Below, one piece after another: positions 13,101 through 23,848 of a stretch of 64,000 nt of DNA. The DNA lies in NCBI GenBank assembly GCA_900660155.1, contig CABFPE010000516.1, positions 59,382-123,381 on the forward strand, read 5' to 3'. A program made the translations under genes and the position numbers. How positions within the stretch are numbered: the first letter of the stretch is position 1; every line of letters begins with the position of its first letter. Origin of the DNA: Hofstenia miamia. Its lineage: Eukaryota; Xenacoelomorpha; Acoela; Hofsteniidae. The notes under the pieces are model-generated. The model worked only from the letters and a program-made list of their open reading frames with translations. It was not told where the DNA came from and ran no database searches.

Positions 13101-16100
13101 ATACTCGACTAGACCCGAAATAACGATTCACTGGGTTTGATCCGAAGAAAACTAAATACTCAAGATAAAAATGTAAATGAATTGAACTCAGTGAAGAGTG
13201 AAGATTAAAAACCTTTTGAACCGAAGCAGAAACCGCGTGTTCAATGTCATTAGTGGGCAGGCTTGGCAAATAAAGTAATTTTTTTGCAAAAAAACACGTT
13301 TTAAAACAATGTGTTTTTGCTAAAGATACTACAATTTTACTGAAAATACATATAGTAGCAAACATTGAATTATGATAAGTTTATATATATATATATATAT
13401 ATTTGTATACATGCAAACAACACGCAAGTTTTACGGTACAAAATCGGTTACGAAAGTGTGAACTGATGAAATCCAAAAAATTACTTTCCAAAAGTTCTAT
13501 ATAAATTTAAAAAAACATTGCAAAAAAACAGTTGTTTTAAACAGCTTTTGAAACGTGTTCTAAACGGGTCGTGTTTAAAACTTGCCAACTCTGCTAGTGG
13601 GAGACCGTGGCATGACAGTAGTTTTAAAGTACTATGTATTCGCTTATCCCCTGTTGATATAGTTTGCGTAATGCGTATGTATACGCGACTAAGGTAGTGC
13701 GTAAAATAATTCAAGTTATCCTCACTAGCTTAAAAATAATATTGCATTTTATCCATTTTATCATACCTGGCAATTACCAGACGTAGCCTGTTCCCTGAGC
13801 GTATGCGACAAGATCAAAATTCAAATTAGCTGATAGTAATGCTTTTATTGGGCTCGGGCGGGCTAAAACTTTAACGAGCGGGCTCAGTTTTAAACAGCGG
13901 GTGCGGACAGACCAGAAAAATCGGCGGCCCGCACATCACAATTCAAATTACTTTAGCCGGCCCGACAAGAGGCTTGAAGTCGGGTAACCGATGCCCATCT
14001 CTGACCCAAAAAATATCTCAACCAGCGAGGCATTTAGGATTTTTAAAACAGGAAGAGGCTGCTGACACTTATTTTTGCAGAAAAAAATTGTTTTGAACAA
14101 AAGTAAATTTACATAAAATGCAATCGTCTGTTTTTAGCAGCAAAACGATTGAAATATTTTCAATTTTGAGGAAAAGAGAACATTTAAATTAAGTGGGCCC
14201 AAAAGGAGGGGCGTGGGCACACCTGAACGCGCCAATGATCTCAACAATATCAAATCGAATTCCGTATGAAAAGTTTGCCAATTTTTTATGCCGCTCTAAG
14301 TAGGTAAACGATAGAGAAATTTTCAATTTCAATGAAAAGTGAACATTTCAATTAAGAGTTGACAAGTGTCCCAACAGAAGCTGCATGCGCATATTCTGAA
14401 AATGTCGATGGTATCAACAATATCAAAGTGAATTCCGTATGAAAAGTTTATCACGTTGCCAATTTTTTATGACGCGCTCAGTAGTTTAAGCTACAATGAC
14501 CTTCAAAAATTCAAAGGGATTTGAAATACGCAATAAAAATTGACAGTGGTGCCAGCATAAGTTTAATCATAGATAATGAAGTTGTCAATAGAAGCTATCG
14601 ATATATATATATATAACTATATATAAATATTACGTAACGATGAATTGAAAATTATCAGCATTTTAGAGAGTTATTCACTGTATTGATATAAACTAAACAT
14701 TATGTCGTATTCCACAAAGCACTTGTCAGTTAACCATACATGCACTTTGTACAGCACGAGTGATTGAAATTTACATCGAAATAAAATACTTTACACCTCA
14801 TGCGAAAGAATTTAAAAATAAATTCCCTTGGACTAAATTGGAAGCCATACTTTAGTGCGAAATACATTTCATTTAGACAACAGCTGTTAGAGAGGATATC
14901 TGAAATCAATGTACGATATAAGAACTGAAACTCATTAATAAAAATTAATGCATTCCATACTTAGGTATTCAACTTAAACTTATCAACGAGCTCGGATTGT
15001 TTTACTTTTGAGTATTTTTGGCTCGAATCGCCACGTAGAACCATTCAATGAGGCTCGCTTTAGCTTGATAGTTTTTTAAAAAAATATTGCGCTCTCAGAA
15101 TTTTTTAAGTAACTCTCCCTATTATTTAATAAATATTTTAAAAAAAGACTATAAAATAGGTATATTAAATGAAAAAAATAAAACAAAATCTGCATAAACA
15201 AATTATAAAGCAGAACAATAAATTTGCTTGGCTTTATAATGGCTCGTTGTATATCCAATGCAGTGCTCAAGCTCGGCTAGACTCGTTGACAAGTCTGATA
15301 CAACATCAAATAAATACTCAATTGCTACTACATAAAGAAAGACTTGGTGTTACTTTCAACACAAAAGAAGGTTATAAAATTTATCCATCGATCAGAGAGT
15401 GCTATGCAGAGTATGTACGAAATCAGGTAAATCTAAAGTGAAACCTATTCTTGAACATCGATATCGTGTATTTATCTGGATGCTGGAAAATAAACACAAA
15501 TAACTTAGTCCTCTAAAAAAATGTTGGACCTCAAAAAGTCAATAATGAATAAATTTTTCTATTTCACTAAATTCATAAACAGTTGCTGGTTCGATGAGAT
15601 AGATTTGAATAACAGACGTAAAATATGAATTTTATTCTCATTTGTCGTTAAATGATGTATTCACAGGAAATCGTCAGAATTAACATCTGAATAAAACGAC
15701 TTCCGTTGGATCTATGAACGTAATGATTTTTTTTCAAAATTCCAACAATTCAATTTAAATTGTTCAATAGAAATTTAATTAGATTCCCTATTCTAATTTC
15801 TACAATGAGAAATCGAAAGAGTTATTAGTTACTTAATTTGTGAATAAAAGTAGTGTCACAATTCTTTAAAAACTTTTATGAAAAGAAAACAAAGTTTAAA
15901 AGATCGAATTATAGAATAGCAATTAAATACTATTGTATGCAGCATGGTGAATTAGAAATTACATCTGTGGTTACATCTGAAGGTATTTTGATCAAATAAA
16001 ACTATTTAAATTCGCAATAATAGCAAACTAAGTTAAATAATGTTCTAATTTTAGCTTCGACATTTAAAGTCAGTTTTAACATTACAATAACTTTGATGAT

Positions 16101-19100
16101 GTAAACATAAATAAACAAGAAGTTTGTTGTTTCATTATTAATAAAGTTACGTCATTGTCATATGGCTGTTTGCATGGATGTACGATATTAAACATGAATA
16201 AACGCGATTTGATATCTATAAAATATAGCGCACCCAATTTTTGCAGGCATGAAAATTAAGGCTGGCACGACCGGAGAGTCTTCACTGCCATAAACTATAT
16301 ATCCTAACTGATTGAGACGTTTACGGAAGTAGAGGGTGTTTCTGCGAAGAGTGTCGATTCTCGTCTGCCCTAAACATGACATGATAATATGTTTTAGGCA
16401 AATATATTGTCAGAAGTTGTTCATAAAACATTAAATTAAACGTTGTTTTTTTCTCCAGAAATTAGAGGTTGATAAAATAGCAAATGAAAATATCCAAACC
16501 AATTATAAAGACACACTCACTAAAATCAATCGACTCCGCCAAAAGCAATAATACAAAACACCTGCAAAATGAAAATGACTCATTAAAACCAAAAAAGAAT
16601 AGCACACAACTCAACACTAATATCCCACGGTTTCAATTATAAACCGACAACCATCGCAAAATTCAATATGCTTGGTTTACTAGAACCTGTATTTAGAAAG
16701 TGTAACGAATCAGAAATATGATAAATAAAAATATAATAATTGATGCATACATTTTTGAACAATGCAAACGGATTTTTGTATTTTCTGATTCAGTTAAATA
16801 CTTAATGGAGAAATTTAACAAAATATGACAACTATTTCACAGTTTTCTTTTATAAACCATAATCCAATATCAGTATTTGACAATTTTTAATAACAGTAGG
16901 GACGAGTTAAACAATAATCTTCACATATACTCTGCCTTTCCATACAATAAATAGTTTAGGTCATTTTTTCCTTATTCAGATTAGTACTTAAAATGGACGA
17001 TATTATTAGTAACTTTTCATATTGCTTTATTGTGCCTAATATTTTACAAACAATTTGTATCAACTTTGAAAACAGTGTGTGGGTTGGTATAAATTTAAAT
17101 ATAAGTGGATATCATGCAAATCTAGGCATAATTACATTCGCAACAGACGCATTTCCAGACCTCTTATTAACAAAACAAACACTTGATCATGTCAACGGTG
17201 TTTCAAGAAAGGAATTAATTAGATTTTCTAAATATTTTTATTAAAAATTATTAAAAATGGAATTCTTATTTATTCATTACAACAGTATAAATGACATTAC
17301 ACATTTAAGTCAATCAAGAAAAAAGTGAACTACAGTAACTGGTCATTTAAAAGTGACAAAGTGACTTCATACGAGTATATATTTATATGCTATGAATTTT
17401 CATCTTTACATAATTGTCTTATAATCTTTTACTAAAATTTAATATTAAGTCTTTTGCACTCAATAATCCAATCAAGAAAAGTGCAGATAACTGCTCAACT
17501 ATACCACTATTTTGTTTCTTTTTAAATGGCGTGTTATTCTTCCAAAACTTTTGTATTATAAAATCAAAAACGAATTAAAATGTTTTTTCGCAATATAAGT
17601 AAAATAGTAACAACACCGTAACAGCTAAATAGATATTCTGATATTACATTTGACAACCTAATTACCTTTCAGAATCAAATGAATACTATCATTACAAAAT
17701 AAAAGCAATTCGCCAAATATCACTATTTATGGAAGTTTGATTCAAAGCCTACCATCATTAGAGCCGTCTTTTCCCATGATAATTCGCATGCTGCTAATGA
17801 TTTGCTGACAGATGGGAGGTGACATGCTTGTTCCATAACAACCATTATGTGAATATCTTCGTAAATGTTGAATAACTTTTCGTGAACCAGCAATGTAGCC
17901 ACCACATGAACCGAAGCTCTTTGTAAATGTCCCCATCAATATGTCAACATCTTTGACATCGCATCCGTAAAACTCCGTTACTCCCCGACCTAAAGTATGA
18001 ATATTAAATAAAATAATTGTGATTAAAACAAAATTAAACAAAGCAATTGCACGTTTAAAAAATCACTATTGCCTCGATAAATCAGCCAAATTATCTATTG
18101 ACTCAATTGCCCATGAAATACTCTCTTAACGGTAGACAATTGTGTGTGCACAATTGTAATACGCACGAATTTCAAAATTATGTTGCCAAATTGATATTGT
18201 TACATTAATGCTCAAAGATGAGCTCTCCCTCTGCTAGTACTATGTAAAAAAATTAAGGCTTAAATGGATTATTATGAAAAACACATTTGAATGAAATTTT
18301 TAAAAAATATGATACCTGTTGGACCTATAGCCCCAATGCTATGAGCTTCATCCAGATATAAATATGCTTTATATTTCTTTTTTAATCGAATTACATCAGG
18401 TAATTTAACAATGCTGCCTTCCATGCTGTAAATTCCTTCCACAACTACTAGAACTTTTTTCCAAGGACGATGTGTACGGGGCTGACCTTCAATGACTGCC
18501 TGACGTAAACGGCCTTCAAGACTTTCCATATCTAAATTGGGGTTGAAGGAAAGCGTACATACAATATCGCGAAAAGCGAAATCAAAACTCACCATTGTGT
18601 TTAAAAACTCTGATAGTAGCTCCTGACAGGCGAGCACCCAAAATTAAGGAAGCATGATTTAATTGATCACTAATAATGAGGCAACCCTAAATATAAGTAA
18701 AAGGCTTTGCACAACAACTGTTTATACCTTGGACATAAACGCAGGAATATTTAAAGAATTTGTAGCAAATCCCATTCCAAAACACATCGCATCTTCCACC
18801 CCTAAGTAATCGGCCACCACGGACTCTAGTTTCTCATGAAGATCGATATTGCCTAAAAGAACCATCTACTTTATTATATCTAACTCTTTAGCTTATTGAT
18901 AATGACGTTGTATGTTATTTAATTCTAGAACTATCTGAAGACATTGTTGCAAGGATATAATTCTTGAATAAGATTACATATATTACATTATACAACGCAT
19001 TTAAATATAATAAATTGAAAGAGTCTGCATTTTCAAATTTCTCACCGAACTCCTTTCTCGTACTACAAATCCCAACACCATAGTTTCTAATGATTTCCTC

Positions 19101-21629
19101 AACCTCATCGGTGCATCGACCGCTATTTTGTGCAAATCCAAGGTAATTGTAAGAACCCATATTGATAACAGTTTGTGAACGGCCAGTACATCTGAAACAA
19201 AATTGGATTAGTAAAGAAATCCAAATTTCACCAAATAACTACTGTTTTTCAGTATTAGCAAATTACATGGGATAATAATAAATATGAAATTAATCACAAA
19301 GTACAAGGCGAAAACTCGCACCGTGTAGGGCAATCAATTGTAAGAAAGCGTTCACAATACATTTAAAAAAAACTATAAATATATATTAATCTATCACTTT
19401 GAATTCAGATTATTAAGCATTTCAGAATTAAGTTTTGATTAAATATCGCCGAATTTTTCACACTCTTTAGCCATAGATAATTAAATAGCACAATTTCGAA
19501 TGGTATTATTGAAAACAACGTTTTGCTAGTAGCTACAATATCAATACACGTGATAGACTGCCAAAAGTGCATTAGCTCAATATACTAAATATATCTTGCA
19601 CAGAGGACAATACTTTCAAAACTAAATATAAGGGAATATTGCTTTTTTCAAATCTTCACTGCATATTTCGAATAATTAACAACTCCTTCCTGTCTGACTT
19701 CATTTGAGTTGGAATATTCGTTAGAATGAACGAATTTGAAATTCTTAATTATTGGACAATAACAACTAAACACGAACACAACATTTGAGACATATACGAT
19801 TATTTCTTATACCGTCTTTCAAATATCCTTTAATTCAAAAATGCATCTTACTGTAGACTTATGCCTAACGTTGGTAGAAAAATGTGCTATCCCTAAGGTC
19901 GTGGTTCCACTTGGCAGGCATTCAGGTGGGTTTGAAAGATGTACTGTACTTCGATAAGAAAGGAAACTAATGTGCAGCAAGAAAATTGCTGCTGTACATT
20001 GATCTTCAATAAACCTAAGAAAACTGTAAATATTTTTTTCGGCGTTAATAACATGCAATTAATCATGTGCTTATTCAAGCCTCACTCTTCACTTTAATTT
20101 TTTTTCGCAAAACTGCAATATAAATTTTCGAATATCCAACTAGATTTCGTAAACCCTTCCAGAATAACTAACTCATACCAGAGAAGGTTTTTGTGCATTC
20201 ATTTTACTCATTGAATGAAATCTTATCTAATAGATTTTTCACATTATTCAATGTCGAATTCAAAACAATCCAATAAAAATAAATCTAGGCCAAGTCTCAT
20301 TTCAAATAAACATTATAAAGAAAATCTATACCATGCAGTCGTGTACTAAATGATGCTAAAATAAGATTGAATAGCAAACGTAACAGTGACGGTTGCAACA
20401 TTTCGAAAAGAATCCACGACAGCACACTTCCCTTTTCACCAGCCCAGCGTGGTGTAACAAACTCGACCCCTGGAAAATATTTAGAAAATTCTCGTTTCAT
20501 TTTTTACTAAATCTATTGAGCACAAGGCTACTATTCGATCCAATAATTTCGAAAAGACTTACATATCCTACAAATCAATCAATTATAAAAGGGAATCTTA
20601 TGCAAGAAATAACATATAATTATAGATTAATAGCAATATTTTTAGTCTTTAACTTTTTTAAAATGCCAATTTAAATAGTCATTAAACTTTTAAATATGAT
20701 GTTTGCGGTTATAGTTAAAACTAAACAAAAACATAAATTTCGATGCGATAATAACATGAACCCCAAAAATATTTCATATTTAGAAATAAAGTACTCTGAA
20801 ATATTGTCAACAGAGCTTTGTATATTATATTTTCTGTTTGAAGGCATACATGAAACAAAACTTAAAACAAATGTTCTCGTCAGTGTGATTTACAAATCCT
20901 CGGAAACACTACTTCCATTTAAGAGGAGTCATAAACATATTGATCGGATAGAAAAGATTGATGGGAAACAATAATTAATTATAGTTGACAATTTCGCAAA
21001 TTTTAAATATGTTCACAGTGACCTCATCATTCAATTAGATTTTAGCTGAACTACATAATTATTGTTTTAAAAAACAATTGGATTTCTTAACAGGTTATGA
21101 GCACATACAAAAGGAATAAATAATTTTGAGGTGTAAAAATTAGACAAACTAAACGCTTGGGATATTATTGCTAGTGAAGTTACACAAAGAACGCAACGCA
21201 AAAAAAAACAATGCCTAACCGTATTGTCCAAAATTTATCATCACTGACGCGTTCCATTACATCCATTTCTGGGCCTGGTTTACTGCTTATTGGTCGATTG
21301 AAACAATCTTTTATTCTTCTGTACAAATTTCTTGTGTAGAAACTTTCGAAGTCAGATAAAAGCGGAACAAAGCCCTAAATATTGAAAACTTAACTAAATC
21401 AGTTGATCACATCAATTTTACAAAAATAACTGTACGTAGTATAACGTGAAAGGGATACCTTATTTCGTGGAGAGTCTGCAGATTGCTTTACAACTTCTAA
21501 TCCTACATATCGAGTGAAATCCCTTAGATAACCGAAAAGTGTCAAAAGTGCATAACCAATGTACGTTATTACAGCAGCAATAAACGGAGTCTCTTCATAG
21601 CTTTGCTTGTAAAGATGACTGTATACCTC
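4063..21629 (-). CDS. SPTLC2: Serine palmitoyltransferase LCB2 subunit (SPTLC2), 10 exons, N-terminus missing
   Basis: This is the PLP-dependent catalytic subunit that condenses L-serine with palmitoyl-CoA to 3-ketosphinganine in the endoplasmic reticulum, with the LCB1 subunit; it is the first step of sphingolipid synthesis. Exons in transcript order: 21629-21459, 21374-21220, 19191-19046, 18852-18728, 18686-18593, 18531-18316, 17989-17753, 16369-16234, 12925-12796, 4149-4063. All junctions are GT-AG and keep frame; 441 residues plus TAA. Residues about 16-36 form the N-terminal membrane segment ([20 protein letters not shown]). Family motifs follow: [66 protein letters not shown], and [16 protein letters not shown], whose lysine (codon 17919-17921) is the Schiff-base residue. 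Then come NEDSPVVP-type (here SEDSPVVP) and [15 protein letters not shown]. Human SPTLC2 is 562 residues; about 55-60 N-terminal residues are not found, so a first exon should lie beyond 21629. The frame shows no damage. Confidence 0.96.
4407..5419. mobile_element. Non-autonomous hAT-like transposon, 1013 bp
   Basis: The left end reads CAGGGTTGTAGTC and the right end GACTATAGCCCTG, inverted copies. Outside them lie CATTAAAT (4399-4406) and CATTCAAT (5420-5427), an 8-bp target duplication with one mismatch; 8 bp is diagnostic of the hAT superfamily. Subterminal GGGTATACGC and GTATACC motifs recur in both orientations. No transposase frame is present. It lies in the last intron of SPTLC2. Confidence 0.8.
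5984..7221 (-). pseudogene. Coding-like minus-strand relics, possibly a decayed hAT-type transposase
   Basis: Three open pieces on one strand (7221-7003, 6821-6603, 6169-5984) have coding-like composition, while the DNA around them does not. The first holds [14 protein letters not shown] with four cysteines or a zinc-knuckle look, then [18 protein letters not shown]. The second holds [11 protein letters not shown], which recalls the D-N-x-x-x-M-x-G-K motif of DUF4371 hAT-related proteins. I do not recognise the third. It sits in the 8.6-kb SPTLC2 intron beside other transposons. The assignment is weak. Confidence 0.25.
7961..8726 (+). mobile_element. Truncated Tc1/mariner-superfamily transposase relic
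   Basis: 7961-8209 encodes an N-terminal helix-turn-helix-like region. 8415-8726 encodes the catalytic core: [11 protein letters not shown] with the first catalytic Asp, [28 protein letters not shown], and FWPDLA with the second Asp. The coding sequence between them is shifted and interrupted. The reading stops being transposase right after FWPDLA (about 8715), where the sequence changes to an AT-rich repeat also present at 9752, so the third catalytic residue and right end are lost. No terminal inverted repeat pair was found. Confidence 0.85.
8711..8990 (+). repeat. AT-rich dispersed repeat, copy 1
   Basis: It begins GCAATAATTGATTAATTGAA followed by AGCTACCTA, and later has TAGTTTCTAAT, GTAGCATAT, CCAAGTT and CAGTTATCATAAT. 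The same order occurs at 9752-10045, inside the hAT-like element at 9659-10463. It abuts the truncated mariner relic. Confidence 0.65.
9659..10463. mobile_element. Non-autonomous hAT-like transposon, 805 bp
   Basis: The left end reads CAGGGCATTGCAATATTG; the right end, inverted, starts CAGGCCCCTTCAATAATAT. Both arms contain repeated ATTGCAATAT words. Flanks are TTACTAAA (9651-9658) and CTACTAAA (10464-10471), an 8-bp duplication with one mismatch. The interior 9752-10045 is the second copy of the repeat at 8711. No transposase frame is seen. It lies in the last SPTLC2 intron. Confidence 0.72.
10464..11236. other. SPTLC2 intron sequence with one end of a MITE
   Basis: About 10770-10795 reads ACCAATCATCTAGTCTAACC then GTGGCC, closely matching the right end of the Harbinger-like MITE at 54339-54479. 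A matching left end was not found here, so this is a partial or diverged copy. The rest shows nothing. Confidence 0.4.
11237..11659. mobile_element. Fold-back element with long inverted arms
   Basis: The left arm 11237-11338 begins TTTTTGAACGATGCAATGGA and contains CATGACTTCA and CTACTATAGAT. The right arm 11532-11659 is its inverse (TGAAGTCATGTTGAAATCAA, TTGCATCGTTCAAAAA), with about 190 bp of loop. Just outside, 11677-11697 reads GTTTGAGACACACTGTA, a typical Tc1/mariner MITE terminus, so the full element may extend to about 11697. No matching outer left end was identified. Confidence 0.6.
12796..12925 (-). CDS. SPTLC2: SPTLC2 exon i
   Basis: Encodes [20 protein letters not shown] then [23 protein letters not shown]. 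Acceptor TGTTTAG, donor GTATTA. A 3.3-kb intron precedes it and an 8.6-kb intron follows. Confidence 0.96.
13820..14003. mobile_element. GC-rich fragment ending in a hAT-like terminus
   Basis: In a very AT-rich intron this block holds repeated GGGCTCGGGCGGGC and GCGGGC words and ends GATGCCCATCTCTG; inverted, CAGAGATGGGC is a plausible hAT end. The other end is not visible, so it is truncated or unrelated. It lies 11 bp from the start of the target duplication of the next MITE. Confidence 0.4.
14023..14237. mobile_element. hAT-like MITE, copy 1, with perfect 8-bp target duplication
   Basis: ATCTCAAC lies at 14015-14022 and again at 14238-14245, a perfect 8-bp duplication. Between them is a 215-bp element. 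Its body (GACACTTATTTTTGCAGAAA, ATGCAATCGTCTGTTTTTAG then CAGCAAA) also occurs at 22377-22643 and, inverted, at 23336-23559. Its ends have decayed, reading CAGCGAGGC and GCGCCAATG. It is non-coding and lies in an SPTLC2 intron. Confidence 0.85.
14238..14484. repeat. Direct repeat, period about 175 bp
   Basis: TCAACAATATCAAA, then GAATTCCGTATGAAAAGTTT and GCCAATTTTTTATG-CGC occur at about 14241-14300 and again at about 14414-14482. The repeats begin directly at the target duplication of the MITE at 14023-14237, so the MITE landed in or beside an older repeat. Confidence 0.7.
16234..16369 (-). CDS. SPTLC2: SPTLC2 exon h
   Basis: Encodes [20 protein letters not shown] then [24 protein letters not shown]. 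Acceptor GTTTAG, donor GTGCGC. Confidence 0.96.
17753..17989 (-). CDS. SPTLC2: SPTLC2 exon g (Schiff-base lysine)
   Basis: Encodes [40 protein letters not shown], then [20 protein letters not shown]. The lysine in TFTKSFG is codon 17919-17921. Acceptor CTTTAG, donor GTAGGC. Confidence 0.97.
18316..18531 (-). CDS. SPTLC2: SPTLC2 exon f (PLP-binding Asp/His region)
   Basis: Encodes [20 protein letters not shown] through [18 protein letters not shown] to [17 protein letters not shown]. The D-E-A-H motif belongs to the cofactor site of the alpha-oxoamine synthase family. Acceptor AATTTAG, donor GTATCA. Confidence 0.96.
18593..18686 (-). CDS. SPTLC2: SPTLC2 exon e
   Basis: Encodes [31 protein letters not shown]. 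Acceptor ATTTAG, donor GTGAGT. A 41-nt intron precedes it and a 61-nt intron follows. Confidence 0.94.
18728..18852 (-). CDS. SPTLC2: SPTLC2 exon d
   Basis: Encodes [20 protein letters not shown] then [20 protein letters not shown]. Acceptor TTTTAG, donor GTATAA. It is too short to show as an open frame on its own and was found by reading between the neighbouring exons. Confidence 0.93.
19046..19191 (-). CDS. SPTLC2: SPTLC2 exon c
   Basis: Encodes [20 protein letters not shown] to GICSTRKEF. Acceptor TTTCAG, donor GTGAGA. It holds the conserved start of the aminotransferase-fold core. Confidence 0.94.
21220..21374 (-). CDS. SPTLC2: SPTLC2 exon b
   Basis: Encodes [20 protein letters not shown] through [20 protein letters not shown]. 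Acceptor ATTTAG, donor GTTAGG. The intron before it is 84 nt. Confidence 0.93.
21459..21629 (-). CDS. SPTLC2: SPTLC2 exon a (N-terminal membrane segment)
   Basis: 57 codons, from [16 protein letters not shown] to [10 protein letters not shown]. The acceptor is TTCATAG and the donor GTATCC. It matches human EAYEEPPLLVAVLTYVGYGV in layout and carries the single N-terminal transmembrane helix and FGYLRDF. Confidence 0.93.
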
Positions 21630-22376
21630 CTATGAAATAAAATTAGCATATATAAAATGAAATAAAAAGCAAAACAATACAAACGTAAGTTATTTATGCA
21701 TTCATTGATTATAAAAAATAACAAGGACTTTCATGTAAAAAGCAGACATTTTTTGTATTATTGACATCAAATGAATGCTTTGAGATTACATAAATCAATT
21801 TGAGTTGTTCTCTCTTGCTAGCGTCTCACTTTTTTTCAAAGTTTTTTCAATTATTTTCAAATAGTTTGTTCTATAAATTTCAAGTGTCCTCCTGAAATTT
21901 ATATTAGATATCTACATTCAAATTTGTAAAATATTATTGAAGACTTAATTTCCACTTAGTATACAATCAAAGACCAGGTACAGAAAATAAGATGGTGCTA
22001 GGGCTGTACTGGTGGGTTTTACCTGTAATACTAATGTATTAATAACTCTAAGGTAGTACTGTGTTGTTTAGCAAATTTTAAGAACACTGCTTGCTCGTTT
22101 TATTAAAGCTATATCAGTAATTTGTATGCCCGTTAGTAATGTGCGAATCCGGGATATACTTGCGGGTACCTGGTGCGCCCAATTATTATACGATACGGCC
22201 GGGTACAGGTTAACTTTCCACATAATGAGCATTTTAAATAAGATGTTTTCAAAACAAATTATAAATAAAATGGTTAGAAAAATAAACATAATAAATATGA
22301 ATTGTGTTAAAAAAATTTATTACAATTTTTTTTAAAGATTTGCAAAGAAAACTTCTTTTTTATATATGGAGGAGAA

Positions 22377-22643
22377 CAGAAGGCGTTTAGGATTTTAAAA
22401 ACGGAGAGGGCCGACACTCATCTTTACAGAAAAAAAAATTGCAAACAAAAAGCTTTTTGAACAAAAGCATATTTATACAAAATGCAATCGTCTGTTTTTA
22501 GCAGCAAATCGATTGATGACATCTTGAATTAAAGTGAACTATTTTCAATTTTGAAGAAAAGAGAACATTTTAGTTAAGTGTTCACAGCTATCACCAAGGG
22601 GGGGGGGCGGTCGCCTCCTGCCTCTCCCCTAAACGAGCCACTG
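22377..22643. mobile_element. hAT-like MITE, copy 2
   Basis: Same orientation as the copy at 14023: CAGAAGGCGTTTAGGATTTT at the left, ATGCAATCGTCTGTTTTTAG then CAGCAAATCGATTGA in the body, a run of G residues near 22600, and GAGCCACTG at the right end. Flanking 8-mers GAGGAGAA and GGTGAGTA agree only in part. Confidence 0.75.
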
Positions 22644-23240
22644 GGTGAGTACAGAGTAAGAAAGTATTCGAATAGTTACAATATACGAAATAAACTTTCC
22701 TTTAGGTAGCGGAGATCTTGTACTCGTTTTAAAGGTTTAAAATGTTGTCTTTAACATATATACATGTATATCCCACAAATCTAGTACAGAGACATAATAT
22801 ATTTTAACAGCGGATATCAATTTTTAGTTTTATCTTATTTATTGTTGTTTCACATGATTTGTAAATTGGTGGGCTTGTTTCTATTTAGGAGCGCATGTCC
22901 GTGCCATACCTAGGAACCCTACACTCGTACAAAAATGCGCACATTTTTAAACACTATTACTGTGTAAGTACAGTATTACAAATACAAATTTTATTGCGTT
23001 TTGTAAAATTTTTAGATCTATGCAGACTTTTCGTTTGAGCCTCATCTTGGAATAAGAGTTCAATGACATATCATCAACTCAGTAATGTTTTTGAATATAT
23101 TAAATAGTTATTTTTGTCTTATCCAACAGTTGTCATGTGACCAAGATATATTTAGATACATGAAACGTGTATTCTGTACATGAAAATTTATGAGACTTTC
23201 AGATTAAACTTATTATATATATATATATATATATATATAT
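22644..23240. other. AT-rich non-coding stretch
   Basis: No gene or clear repeat apart from the (TA)n tract that runs into the assembly gap at 23241. SPTLC2's missing first exon could lie anywhere upstream on this side, but I could not find it. Confidence 0.5.
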
Positions 23241-23301
23241 NNNNNNNNNNNNNNNNNNNNNNNNNNNNNNNNNNNNNNNNNNNNNNNNNNNNNNNNNNNN
23301 N
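23241..23301. other. Assembly gap of 61 N inside a (TA)n tract
   Basis: Sixty-one undetermined bases with TA repeats on both sides. The true length is unknown. Confidence 0.99.
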
Positions 23302-23335
<34 letters not shown>

Positions 23336-23338
<3 letters not shown>

Positions 23339-23559
23339 TGGCGCGTTTAAGGGGGCAGCTGCCAACACTAAAGAAAAATGTTCTCTTTTCCTTAAAATTA
23401 AAAATTGTTATCTTTATTCAAAAGTTATCAATCGATTTGCTGCTAAAACACACGATTGCACTTTGTTTAAGCTTACTTTTGTTCAAAAAACTTTTTCTTT
23501 ACAATTTTTTTCTGTTAAAATGGGTGTCAGCCCCCCCCCGTTTTAAAAACGCGCCATTG
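23336..23559. mobile_element. hAT-like MITE, copy 3, inverted and best preserved at its ends
   Basis: The ends are CAGTGGCGCGTTT and AAACGCGCCATTG, near-perfect 13-bp inverted repeats. The body is the inverse of the copies at 14023 and 22377 (TGTTCTCTTTTCCTTAAAAT, GATTTGCTGCTAAAAC). It sits in a TA tract on both sides, so an 8-bp duplication is consistent but not testable. Confidence 0.8.
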
Positions 23560-23848
23560 ATATATATATATATATATGTTTTTTAAAAACCTTATCATGA
23601 CCAGCGTTTCCATCATAAATTTTTGAAATTTTGCATGGTAGTGTCTCTTTAATTTACCTACCCCATGGTAAATATATGAAAGCTGAATATTTTAGTGAAT
23701 ACTGTGTGAGTAATAGCCAATAATAGGTTTTTTGGTGAAAAAGTGGGATTCCTGCTAAATGCCTTAGAAATTCCGGACCATTTCCCGCCAAATGTAAGGT
23801 GTTTGCATAGCAAAAAGGGGAATATATATATATATATATATATATATA

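Noticed and set aside
16993-17244. Plus-strand 83-residue frame
   Set aside because: Lies in an SPTLC2 intron, antisense to the gene, and has the F/I/L/N bias of chance frames in AT-rich DNA. The same holds for 15169-15441 and 20696-20974.
20297-20500. Minus-strand frame of 67 residues in an SPTLC2 intron
   Set aside because: It is not part of the SPT family sequence: exons b and c join directly in frame across this region, and the translation matches nothing I know.
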